DNA of 52,513 bases from positions 259,846 to 312,358 of the forward strand of contig NZ_HG964939.1 in NCBI RefSeq assembly GCF_000613245.1. Direction: 5' to 3'. How positions within the stretch are numbered: position 1 is the first letter of the stretch; each line of letters begins with the position of its first letter. Position numbers and translations under genes: made by a program. This DNA is from Mycobacterium asiaticum DSM 44297. Lineage in GTDB: Bacteria > Actinomycetota > Actinomycetes > Mycobacteriales > Mycobacteriaceae. Positions 33,345 through 41,261 of the stretch are shown in pieces. The notes beneath the pieces are model-generated. The model was not told where the DNA came from, made no database searches, and worked only from the letters and a program-made list of their open reading frames with translations.

Positions 33345-33470
33345 TTGCAGCTTTCGGCCAAGAAGTCATTTCTAATCCCATTTGCGGCCATCGTGGGTTT
33401 AGATCTGTTGTAAAGCACGCAATTCGGATGTTGTACGCGGGTGGCGTTCGATAGATCTGAGGAGGGCCCG

Positions 33471-33512
33471 ATGTCGTCTCAAATCTTCGGCAACCCTTTC
33501 GCGGCCGGGTAG
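33471..33512 (+). CDS. 13-codon leader ORF before the PPE gene
   Basis: ATG 33471 opens MSSQIFGNPFAAG and stops at TAG 33510-33512, five bases before the PPE start. A strong GAGGAGGG (33458-33465) stands before it. The arrangement looks like a translated leader or a stub of the PE gene that usually precedes a PPE gene. It is too short for any functional claim. Confidence 0.35.
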   Translation: MSSQIFGNPFAAG

Positions 33513-33517
33513 GGGCC

Positions 33518-34753
33518 ATGGATTACGGGCTGTTGCCGCCGGAGATCAATTCGGGACGCATCTACGCGGGCCCCGGTTCGGGGTCGATGCTGACAGCCGC
33601 GACCGCGTGGGACGGTCTGGCCGCGATGCTGAATTCGGTGGCGGCGTCCTATGCCGCGGTGCTCACCGGGCTGGCCGCTGAATCGTGGCTGGGTCCGGCG
33701 TCGGCGTCCATGGCGGCCGCGGTCGCGCCGTTCGCCGCGTGGTTGGGCACCGCGGCCACGCTTGCCGAGCAAGCGGCCCACCAGGCCAGGCGGGCGTCCG
33801 GTGCGTTCGAGGCGGCGTTCGCCATGACGGTGCCACCGGCTCTCGTTGCGGCCAACCGCACTCAGTTGGCGTCCCTGGTCGAGACCAACCTGTTCGGGCT
33901 CAACACCCCCGCGATCGAGGCGATCCAGGCGGACTACTCCGAAATGTGGGCCCAGGACGCCGCCGCGATGTTCACCTATGCCGCGGCGTCCGAGTCGGCA
34001 TCGCTGCTGACCCCGTTCACTGGACCGCTGGAAGTCGCGAATCCAACGGGTGGGGCGTCCCAAGCCGCTGCCGTCGCCTCGGCCACCAACGCCGAAACAC
34101 AACCTGCGCTGGAATCAGCCATCACGGCTCAAACACTGCAAGGACTGGCAGCGCTGCTCGCGCCGGCATCGGCAGAGCTGCCAGCCACCGCCGCCGCGAT
34201 CGTCACCCCCATCGGAGAACTGGACGTGGTGGCCGCATACATCGCGGCCACCGCCACCGCCAGCCTGTCGCTGGCGGTCGTCAACACCGCCCGACCATGG
34301 ATATTCAGCTACGCCGGCACCAGCGTCGACGAGGGGCTGGACAGCGGAACACCGCAACCGGCACAGAGTGCACCGGTTCGGTCGGGGCCCGACGAGGCCG
34401 GCACCCCCCGGGGCATCACTGCTTCGGCGGGTGTCGGCCAGGGGGCGCTGGTAGGCGGACTCAAAGTGCCACACAGTTGGACCACGGCCGCCCCGGAAAT
34501 CCGGTTGGCCGTGCAAGCGCTGCCCAGCGCAGCCGCCGGCCCCACGCCGACAAACTTCGGTGCCGCACCGGCGGCGTTGCTCAGCGGAATGGCGCTCGCG
34601 GGAATGGCCGGCCGGGGCGGTAGCACGACGAGCGGTCGCGCAACCGCGGACTCGGGAACAGACGACGAGGATCAAGCGCAACGCAAACCCACCGTGGTGG
34701 TGATCCAGCAGCCGCCTTCCGCACCGGGACCGCCTAGCCAACATCCGCGTTGA
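33518..34753 (+). CDS. PPE-SVP family protein (PPE14-like)
   Basis: This 411-aa PPE protein is likely exported by a type VII (ESX) secretion system to the cell surface. The N-terminal PPE domain (residues ~1-180) starts MDYGLLPPEINSGRIYAGPG and includes the WxG-type turn ESWLGPAS. The C-terminal half has the SVP-type motif in variant form, GGLKVPHSW. The start is the ATG at 33518 with AGGGG before it. M. tuberculosis has PE7 in front of PPE14 at this locus; here no PE gene is found, only a 13-codon ORF. The thiolase, carotenoid oxygenase and VOC genes follow as in M. tuberculosis. Confidence 0.9.
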   Translation: MDYGLLPPEINSGRIYAGPGSGSMLTAATAWDGLAAMLNSVAASYAAVLTGLAAESWLGPASASMAAAVAPFAAWLGTAATLAEQAAHQARRASGAFEAAFAMTVPPALVAANRTQLASLVETNLFGLNTPAIEAIQADYSEMWAQDAAAMFTYAAASESASLLTPFTGPLEVANPTGGASQAAAVASATNAETQPALESAITAQTLQGLAALLAPASAELPATAAAIVTPIGELDVVAAYIAATATASLSLAVVNTARPWIFSYAGTSVDEGLDSGTPQPAQSAPVRSGPDEAGTPRGITASAGVGQGALVGGLKVPHSWTTAAPEIRLAVQALPSAAAGPTPTNFGAAPAALLSGMALAGMAGRGGSTTSGRATADSGTDDEDQAQRKPTVVVIQQPPSAPGPPSQHPR

Positions 34754-34938
34754 GCTTCAAGACCGCGACACCACAACTTGTCAACATCGCGTTCACGCGA
34801 AAACCGTTGTGTCGGTGGCGTCTCCGCACCGAAATTAGCGCTTGTGACGCAACGCTGTCAGTCTGAGATGTTTGTCGACGGCCCGAGGGGGCAATGATGA
34901 AGCGGAGGTGGGCGTATCGGCCGGCCTGTACGTCCGCC

Positions 34939-34973
34939 CAGGTCCCGTCGGTTCAGCCCGAGAGCCGACGGGA
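34939..34973 (+). terminator. Hairpin terminator candidate between PPE and thiolase genes
   Basis: GGTCCCGTCGG (34939-34949) and CCGACGGGACC (34963-34973) are perfect 11-bp inverted repeats with a 13-base loop, followed by GCTTTAT. The hairpin is the only clear element in the 291-bp gap (34754-35044). It could end PPE transcription or act as an attenuator for the thiolase gene. Confidence 0.55.
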
Positions 34974-35044
34974 CCGCTTTATCTGCGGACCGCCCCACGG
35001 GTACGTAACCCACGCGGCAATAAACCGGCCCACCTGGGAGTACC

Positions 35045-36277
35045 GTGCCGCGTATGACTGGCTCATCGACCGGCGTCTGGATTCTCGGCGGCTATCAGAG
35101 CGACTTTGCGCGCAACCTGAGCCGGGAGCGCCGGGACTTCGCATCGCTGACCGCGGAAGTGGTGGATAACACCTTGGCAGCGGCCCGGACTGACGCCGCG
35201 GACATCGGAGTCGTCCATGTCGGAAACGCCTTCGGTGAGATGTTCGCCACACAAGGGCACCTCGGCGCCATGCCGGCCACCGTGTGCGACGGCCTCTGGG
35301 ACACCCCGGCCGCGCGGCATGAGGCGGCGTGCGCGTCGGGCAGCGTCGCCACACTGGCGGCGATGGCCGATCTGCGGTCCGGCGCCTATGACGCCGCGTT
35401 GGTTGTGGGCCTCGAGCTGGAGAAGACGGTGCCCGGCGACACCGCCGCGCAGTACCTGGGCGCCGCCGCCTGGACCGGACACGAGGGCGCGGAGGCGAAA
35501 TACCTGTGGCCGTCGATGTTCGCTCAGGTCGCCGACGAGTACGACCGCCGGTATGGCCTCGACGACGCCCACCTACGGGCCATCGCCCAGGTCAATTACG
35601 CCAACGCGCGCCGCAACCCGAACGCGCAGACCCGCGAGTGGACCGTCCCGGATCCGATCACCGACGACGACGCCGCCAATCCCGTCACCGAGGGCCGGCT
35701 GCGGCGGCTGGACTGCAGCCAGATGACCGACGGCGGCGCGGGCGTCGTGCTGTGCAGCGATTCATACCTGCGCGACCATCCCGACCTGCGGCCTATGGGC
35801 CGGATCGAGGGCTGGGGGCATCGCACCGTGGGGTTGGGACTGCGGCAGAAGCTGGCCCGCGCCGCCAACGATCCTTATGTGGCGCCCCACGTGCGCGCGG
35901 CGGTGCGCGACGCATTGCGCCGCGCGCGGCTGACGCTCGACGACGTCGACGGGTTCGAGGTGCACGACTGCTTCACCCCCAGCGAGTACCTGGCCATCGA
36001 CCACATCGGCCTGACCGGGCCCGGCGAATCGTGGAAGGCCATCGAGAACGGGGAGATCGAGATCGGCGGGCGGCTGCCCATCAACCCCAGCGGCGGGCTG
36101 ATCGGTGGCGGGCACCCGGTGGGCGCGTCCGGGGTACGGATGCTGCTCGACGCGGCCAAGCAGGTCAGCGGGACGGCCGGCGACTATCAGGTCGATGGCG
36201 CCGAGACGTTCGGCACGCTCAACTTCGGCGGTAGCACTGCCACCACCGTCAGTTTCGTCGTCAGCAAGGCGGTTTGA
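35045..36277 (+). CDS. Thiolase / SCP2-type acetyl-CoA acetyltransferase (Rv0914c-like)
   Basis: This 410-aa thiolase-fold enzyme makes or cleaves beta-ketoacyl-CoA or a related lipid thioester. The nucleophile is C96 in HEAACASGS. The other conserved elements are VHDCFTPSEYLA (in place of the NEAF loop of classical thiolases, as in SCP2 thiolases) and GGHPVGASG, which carries the active-site His. GTG 35045 follows GGGAG by four bases; ATG 35054 is possible. The length matches Rv0914c. It overlaps or abuts the oxygenase gene and is probably co-transcribed with it. Confidence 0.88.
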   Translation: MPRMTGSSTGVWILGGYQSDFARNLSRERRDFASLTAEVVDNTLAAARTDAADIGVVHVGNAFGEMFATQGHLGAMPATVCDGLWDTPAARHEAACASGSVATLAAMADLRSGAYDAALVVGLELEKTVPGDTAAQYLGAAAWTGHEGAEAKYLWPSMFAQVADEYDRRYGLDDAHLRAIAQVNYANARRNPNAQTREWTVPDPITDDDAANPVTEGRLRRLDCSQMTDGGAGVVLCSDSYLRDHPDLRPMGRIEGWGHRTVGLGLRQKLARAANDPYVAPHVRAAVRDALRRARLTLDDVDGFEVHDCFTPSEYLAIDHIGLTGPGESWKAIENGEIEIGGRLPINPSGGLIGGGHPVGASGVRMLLDAAKQVSGTAGDYQVDGAETFGTLNFGGSTATTVSFVVSKAV

Positions 36278-36279
36278 TC

Positions 36280-37804
36280 ATGAATGTAGAGATCGTCGGC
36301 AAGTACCTATCCACGCTGCCGGAAGACGACGACCATCCCTACCGGACCGGCCCGTGGCGTCCGCAGACCACGGAGTGGGACGCCGACGACCTGGCCGTGG
36401 TGGCAGGCGAACTCCCGCGCGACCTGGACGGCGTCTACCTGCGTAACACCGAGAACCCGCTGCACCCAGCGTTCAAGACCTATCACCCCTTCGACGGCGA
36501 CGGCATGCTGCACGTGGTGGGCTTCCGGGACGGGAAGGCCTTCTACCGCAATCGGTTCGTCAAGACCGAGGGTTTTCTCGCCGAGAACGAGACCGGCGGG
36601 CCGCTGTGGCCGGGACTGGCCGAGCCGGTGCAATTCGCCAAGCGCGAAAAGGGCTGGGGTGCGCGTGAATTGATGAAGGACGCGTCCAGCACTGACGTCA
36701 TCGTGCACCGCGGGATCGCGCTGACCAGCTTCTACCAATGCGGCGACCTGTACCGCGTGGACCCGTATTCCGGGGACACGCTGGGCACCGAAACCTGGAA
36801 CGGCGGCTTTCCCGTCGACTGGGGCGTATCGGCGCATCCCAAGGTGGACAACAGGACCGGCGAGCTGTTGTTCTTCAACTACAGCAAGCAGGACCCGTAC
36901 ATGCACTACGGCGTCGTCGACGAGAACAACGACCTGGTGCACTACGTCGACATCCCGCTGCCCGGCCCACGCCTGCCGCATGACATGGCGTTCACCGAAA
37001 ACTACGCCATTCTCAACGATTTCCCGCTGTTCTGGGACCCCAGGCTGCTCGAGCACCAGGTGCATCTGCCGCGCTACTTCCCAGACCTGCCGTCGCGTTT
37101 CGCGGTGATTCCGCGGCGGGGCGAGACCGCGGACAATCCGCTGGTTCGAGGCCGACCCGACCTACGTCCTGCACTTCACCAACGCCTACGAGGACGGCGA
37201 CGAGATCGTGCTGGATGGCTTCTTCGAGGGCGCACCGCAGCCGCTGGAGAGCGGTACCGGCCCAAGCGGCAAGTGGGAGAAGTTGTTCCGATTCCTCGCA
37301 CTGGACCGGATGGAGGCTCACCTGCATCGGTGGCGGCTGAATCTGGTGACCGGAGCGGTACGCGAGGAACGGCTGTCGGAGTCGATCACCGAGTTCGGCA
37401 CCATCAACGCCGACTACGCGACGGGCAAGTACCGCTACACCTATGCCGCCTCCGGCAAACCGGGTTGGTTCCTGTTCGACGGGCTGGTCAAGCACGACCT
37501 GCAAACCGGTGCCGAGGAGCGCTATTCGCTGGGTGACGGGGTCTACGGCAGTGAAACCGCGATGGCGCCCCGGGTCGGCAGCGCCACCGAGGACGACGGC
37601 TATCTGGTCACCCTGACCACGGACATGAACGCCGACGCCTCGTATTGCCTGGTGTTCGACGCGGCCCGGGTCGGCGACGGTCCCGTGTGCAAACTTCAAC
37701 TGCCCGAACGGATTTCCAGCGGAACGCATTCGACGTGGGTGCCCGGCGCCGAGCTGCGACGCTGGGATCAGACGGAATCGGCGGCCACTGCGGTCGGGTT
37801 ATGA
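36280..37804 (+). pseudogene. Carotenoid oxygenase family dioxygenase (Rv0913c-like), frameshifted
   Basis: This seven-bladed propeller non-haem iron dioxygenase would cleave a carotenoid, apocarotenoid or stilbene-like substrate. All four iron His segments are present: VSAHPKVDN, PRLPHDMAF, RMEAHLHRW and GTHSTW. The first two are in the frame from 36280 and the last two in another frame. At about 37134 the sequence GCGGACAATCCGCTGG should read ...AD-N-IRWFEADPTYVLHF; adding one base there restores the full ~507-aa protein. As read the product ends in unrelated Arg-rich residues at 37536. It lies directly after the thiolase and overlaps the VOC gene by four bases. Confidence 0.8.
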
Positions 37805-38277
37805 ACACGCCACGCCGCATCACCGAGTGGCCCGAACGGTTGGCCTCGATCGGCGCGATCCGCTTCGCTCGCCGCTCGGCAAACTATGCCGAGACCGTGC
37901 GGTTCTATCGCGAGTTGGTGGGCCTGCCCCTGTACGAGACGTTCGGGGAAAGCTACGGCAGCAACGGCGCCATCTTTGGTTTGCCCAGCTCGCAACTGAC
38001 GATGGAGATCGTCGAGTCGGTGGACCCCGTCCCGCTGGACCACCACGACCAGTTGTGCCTCTACTTTCCGGACAGCCAGGCGCAGCAAGCAGCGATTGCC
38101 CGCCTGCGGGACGCCGGGCTGCAACCGGCAGCGCAACACCCGTACTGGGAAGCGACGGGCGCGGTCACCTATCGCGACCCCGACGGCCGCGAGGTGGTGT
38201 TCGCCCCGTTCGTGTACGGCGCCAACGAGCCTCCCGACAGCTCCGCCTCGGGGCGACACGAGTTCCCGTCAAACTGA
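37801..38277 (+). CDS. VOC-family (glyoxalase/dioxygenase-like) protein
   Basis: This 158-aa single-domain vicinal-oxygen-chelate protein has the elements FARRSANYAETVRFYRELVGLPLYET, LTMEIVES and a C-terminal YRDPDGREVVFAPFVYG with the metal-ligand Glu. The ATG at 37801 overlaps the oxygenase stop (ATGA), so it is translationally coupled to that gene. Despite the damaged upstream gene its own frame is intact. Its reaction is unknown; coupling suggests it acts on the product of the oxygenase or thiolase. Confidence 0.8.
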   Translation: MNTPRRITEWPERLASIGAIRFARRSANYAETVRFYRELVGLPLYETFGESYGSNGAIFGLPSSQLTMEIVESVDPVPLDHHDQLCLYFPDSQAQQAAIARLRDAGLQPAAQHPYWEATGAVTYRDPDGREVVFAPFVYGANEPPDSSASGRHEFPSN

Positions 38278-38280
38278 GGC

Positions 38281-38715
38281 TCAGCGCTGGTTGCGCCCGG
38301 CCAGCGAGGCGACCACCACCGCCCACAACGCGCAGATGACCGCGCACGCCGTCGCCGCCGCGCCGACGTACAGTCCGTATTCGGCCGCCACCGGCGCATT
38401 CACGTTGCGCTGATAGTAGAGCACCACGAGTCCTCCGATGAGCAGTGAAATGGTCAGCGCGGCAACCGAAGCCACCCGTACCGACAGCCCGCGGCCTACC
38501 ATCGCACCGGCCACCAACAGCGTCGATGACAGCAGCACGATGAGCTGGCCCGCCCCGAATCCGCGGGGCAGCTCGAGGCTGCCGTGGGTGCCGCCGATCG
38601 CGTTGGCCCACCCGCCGCCGTTGACCTTCGTGGTCAGCCACGGCATCCACGTGCTGACCAACATGGCTAGCGCGAAAAGCGCCACCAGCCAGCCGGGATG
38701 CAGACGCCGATGCAT
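38281..38715 (-). CDS. Conserved membrane protein (Rv0912-like)
   Basis: This 144-aa protein has four hydrophobic helices (LVALFALAMLVSTWMPWL, LIVLLSSTLLVAGAMV, VASVAALTISLLIGGLVVLY, ATACAVICALWAVVVASL). The segment between helices 1 and 2 is Gly-rich (KVNGGGWANAIGG). ATG 38715 is chosen over a longer open frame whose added part is Arg-rich and unlike a protein start. Position and length match the conserved transmembrane protein Rv0912. It is convergent with the VOC gene, three bases away. Function unknown. Confidence 0.75.
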   Translation of the reverse strand: MHRRLHPGWLVALFALAMLVSTWMPWLTTKVNGGGWANAIGGTHGSLELPRGFGAGQLIVLLSSTLLVAGAMVGRGLSVRVASVAALTISLLIGGLVVLYYQRNVNAPVAAEYGLYVGAAATACAVICALWAVVVASLAGRNQR

Positions 38716-38759
38716 GGTTGCGAGGTTAGCCGACCATCGACGTCGGGCCCGCGCGACGC

Positions 38760-39533
38760 TCAGCCCGCAAGCGAAGACAGGTTGAAGACGACGCCCGTCG
38801 GATCGCTCGCGGCGGCGAGACGCCCGTACGGGGTGTCCTCGGCGTCGCGGAGCACCGCTCCCCCGTTGTCGGTGATGACCCGCAGCGTCTTGTCGACGTC
38901 GTCGGCGCCGAAGAAGATGCTCCATTGCGACGGGACGTCGTCGGGCAAGAAGTTGGCGCCGTCCATCACGCCGAGCAGCTGCTCGTCACCGAACCATGCT
39001 GTAGTGTAGCGGAATTCGTCGGTGTCGCCGACCTGCTCGGTGCGCCACCCGAACACGTCGCGGTAGAAGTCGACCGCCGCGTGGTAATTGCGCGTCGTCA
39101 ACTGATGCCACACGGGTGCCCCGGCTGCGCCGATCACCTCGTAGCCCTGGTGTTCCAGCGGCTGCCACATGCCGAAGCCGGCTCCCGTCGGGTCCGTCGC
39201 CACCGCCATGAAGCCCTGGCGCGGCACCTCCGAGGGTTCCAGGCACCCCGTCGCGCCGGCGGCACGCGCGGCGGCGACCGTGGCGTTGATGTCGGCGGTG
39301 TGGAAGTAGGTGGCCCAATGGTCGGGCGCCCGCCACTCGGGGTTGTTGGCCATCAGCCCGGCCACCGAGTGGCCGTCCTTTGCGACCTTGATGTACCCGC
39401 CGTACTCGGGCCCGGCGGACTCGAAGGTCCAGCCGAAGACGGTGCCGTAGAAGTCCTGGGCGCGGTGTACGTCGGATGAGGTCAGGTTGACGAAGCAGGG
39501 GGCGCCAAAAGGCGCGCGGTCACGGATGGGCAC
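38760..39533 (-). CDS. Double-domain VOC (glyoxalase-like) protein (Rv0911-like)
   Basis: This 257-aa protein has two tandem VOC domains, each beginning with a family signature: CFVNLTSSDVHRAQDFYGTVFGW and HQLTTRNYHAAVDFYRDVFGW. They end TDPTGAGFGMWQP and SDPTGVVFNLSSL. The length equals M. tuberculosis Rv0911 (257 aa). The GTG at 39533 follows AGGAGG by seven bases. It is the last gene of the minus-strand run that includes the toxin-antitoxin pair. No reaction is established. Confidence 0.85.
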   Translation of the reverse strand: MPIRDRAPFGAPCFVNLTSSDVHRAQDFYGTVFGWTFESAGPEYGGYIKVAKDGHSVAGLMANNPEWRAPDHWATYFHTADINATVAAARAAGATGCLEPSEVPRQGFMAVATDPTGAGFGMWQPLEHQGYEVIGAAGAPVWHQLTTRNYHAAVDFYRDVFGWRTEQVGDTDEFRYTTAWFGDEQLLGVMDGANFLPDDVPSQWSIFFGADDVDKTLRVITDNGGAVLRDAEDTPYGRLAAASDPTGVVFNLSSLAG

Positions 39534-39604
39534 GGGGTTCCTCCTCGCTCGATCGGATTCACAGGTACCGACCCGGCCGGAGGAGGAAACTCATCGGGCG
39601 GTGG

Positions 39605-40078
39605 TCAGCGGTGCGCGACCCGATCGCCGTTCATGCCGGGATCGGGACGGGTGAACACCCGGACGAAGTTGTCCAGCGAGTCGCGGATGTCGCTGCGCAA
39701 CGCGGCCGCCACGACCATGCCGATCGGCCCGAACAGCGCCGGGCCGCCCAGGTGAACGTCGAAGCTGACCACGGACCCGTCCGCTTTCGGGGCGACCTTG
39801 GCGATCAGCTTGACCTTGACGCCGCCGACCCCGTCACCGTTGAGCGTCATGCCCTCGGGTGGCTTGTAGCGCACGATGGTCCATTTGATGCGGTTGGGCA
39901 TGCCCTTGACCTCGACATAAGACTCGATCACGGTGCCCTTCTCGAGGACCTCGGGCAGCTTGCTGCGCCATACCTTGTGGATGGTCAGCCAGTCCTTGTA
40001 CCGGGCCAAATCCGAGGCGTGCCGCCAGGCCTCCTCCGGCGGCAAGGGGACGTCGATGCTTCCGGACAGCTTCGCCAT
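39605..40078 (-). CDS. SRPBCC/polyketide-cyclase-like toxin (Rv0910-like)
   Basis: This 157-aa protein has the SRPBCC (START-like) fold with a hydrophobic ligand cavity: IDVPLPPEEAWRHASDLARYKDWL at the N-terminus and a C-terminal helix ALRSDIRDSLDNFVRVF. ATG 40078 (MAKLSGSI) is chosen; the open frame further upstream is Arg/Ser-rich and crosses the antitoxin gene. M. tuberculosis Rv0910 has been reported as the toxin of the Rv0909/Rv0910 pair. It is four bases after the small antitoxin gene. The toxic mechanism is unknown. Confidence 0.85.
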   Translation of the reverse strand: MAKLSGSIDVPLPPEEAWRHASDLARYKDWLTIHKVWRSKLPEVLEKGTVIESYVEVKGMPNRIKWTIVRYKPPEGMTLNGDGVGGVKVKLIAKVAPKADGSVVSFDVHLGGPALFGPIGMVVAAALRSDIRDSLDNFVRVFTRPDPGMNGDRVAHR

Positions 40079-40082
40079 GTCC

Positions 40083-40262
40083 TCAGCTCCGCTGCTCGCC
40101 CGGATCGACGGCCTTCTTGGCCTGCTCCTGCACCTTGTGGATGGTGTCGGTGTATTTGCCCTGCGTCTTCTGGTCGACGATCTCACCGGCTTTGGTGATG
40201 GCCGTCTCCACCTTGTCGGCGTTCGCAGACAGCAGGTCCTTTGCCTTATCGAGCAATCCCAT
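40083..40262 (-). CDS. MT0933-type antitoxin (Rv0909-like), 59 aa
   Basis: ATG 40262 opens a 59-aa protein, MGLLDKAKDLLSANADKVET continuing through GEIVDQKTQGKY to the C-terminal GEQRS. It is a charged, amphipathic helical protein of the MT0933 antitoxin family. The length is identical to M. tuberculosis Rv0909. It precedes the SRPBCC toxin by four bases, the usual antitoxin-first order. The upstream sequence GGGGGAAGGAAC provides a ribosome site. Confidence 0.85.
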   Translation of the reverse strand: MGLLDKAKDLLSANADKVETAITKAGEIVDQKTQGKYTDTIHKVQEQAKKAVDPGEQRS

Positions 40263-40300
40263 GCTGATTGTTCCTTCCCCCAGGGCTTCCTTCGAAAACC

Positions 40301-41248
40301 CTACTTAACGCCTTGATCAGCGGCTGCGGTCGGGTCTGTCGCTCCGAACAGGGCAACGGCGTTGTCATGGAGCACTTTCCGCAGCCACTCGTCATCGATC
40401 CCGTCGATCCGGGTGAGCGCGGTGAGGGCCTCGCCGTAGGGGTACGGGATGTTGGGGAAGTCGCTGCCGAACAGGATCCGGTGGCCCAAATCACGCACCC
40501 GCGGCAGTTCGGATGTCGGATACGGCATGGTCTCGTCGATGAACGCGGTGAAGGCCATGGTGGTGTCGAGTCGCACGTTGTCGTGGGCGGCGCAGATATC
40601 GAGGAATTCGCTGTATTCGGGCATGCCCATATGCGCGATGATCAGCGCCAACCGGGGGAACTTGCGTAGCAGCGCCCGTACCGGATCCGGGCCGGTGAAG
40701 CGGCCGGGCGTCGGACCGGAACCCGCGTGGAGCACGACCGGGACACCCGCCTCGGCGATGGCGCCCCACACCGGGTCGAGTAGCGCGTCGGTGGGGTCGT
40801 ACTGGCCCACTTGGATGTGTGCTTTGAAGATGCGGGTTCCCGTCTGGATGGCGTCGGCGACGTATCGCCCGGCGTCGGGCTCGGGAAAGAAGGTGGCCGT
40901 GGCCAGGCAGTCGGGTGTCGCGTCCGCGAACGACCGCGCCCACTGGTTCAGCCAGGCGGCCATGTCCGGTTTGTGCGGGTACACCAGCGAGTCGAAGCAC
41001 AGCACACCGAAGTCGCGCAGCGCCTGGAGGCGACGTTGTTCGTCGGCGCGGTAGGTGATCGGCCAGGGGCGTCCGATCAACGGGCCGGCCGAGTCGAAGT
41101 ACCGCCACACCTTGTCCATCACTTGCCGCGGCATGAAGTGGGTGTGCACGTCGACGATGCCCGGCAGGCCAAGCGCGCGCCAGATTTTGCGGACGGGTTC
41201 GGGATCGGCGACCGCGCTCCAGGTGTCGTGGTCGGCGCAGCAGTGCAC
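40301..41248 (-). CDS. Amidohydrolase family (TIM-barrel) protein
   Basis: This 315-aa metal-dependent hydrolase or decarboxylase belongs to the amidohydrolase-2 superfamily. VDVHTHF provides the HxH metal ligands, VVLHAG and LIIAHMG the later His ligands, and LFGSDFPNIPY the catalytic Asp. GTG 41248 is chosen because AAGGGGGG is just upstream. A longer open frame would run into ctpE and ends in Cys/Arg-rich sequence. It lies between ctpE and the antitoxin gene, 13 bp after ctpE. In M. tuberculosis, as I recall, ctpE and Rv0909 are adjacent, so this gene is an addition or a loss there. Confidence 0.87.
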   Translation of the reverse strand: MHCCADHDTWSAVADPEPVRKIWRALGLPGIVDVHTHFMPRQVMDKVWRYFDSAGPLIGRPWPITYRADEQRRLQALRDFGVLCFDSLVYPHKPDMAAWLNQWARSFADATPDCLATATFFPEPDAGRYVADAIQTGTRIFKAHIQVGQYDPTDALLDPVWGAIAEAGVPVVLHAGSGPTPGRFTGPDPVRALLRKFPRLALIIAHMGMPEYSEFLDICAAHDNVRLDTTMAFTAFIDETMPYPTSELPRVRDLGHRILFGSDFPNIPYPYGEALTALTRIDGIDDEWLRKVLHDNAVALFGATDPTAAADQGVK

Positions 41249-41261
41249 GACCCCCCTTCCG

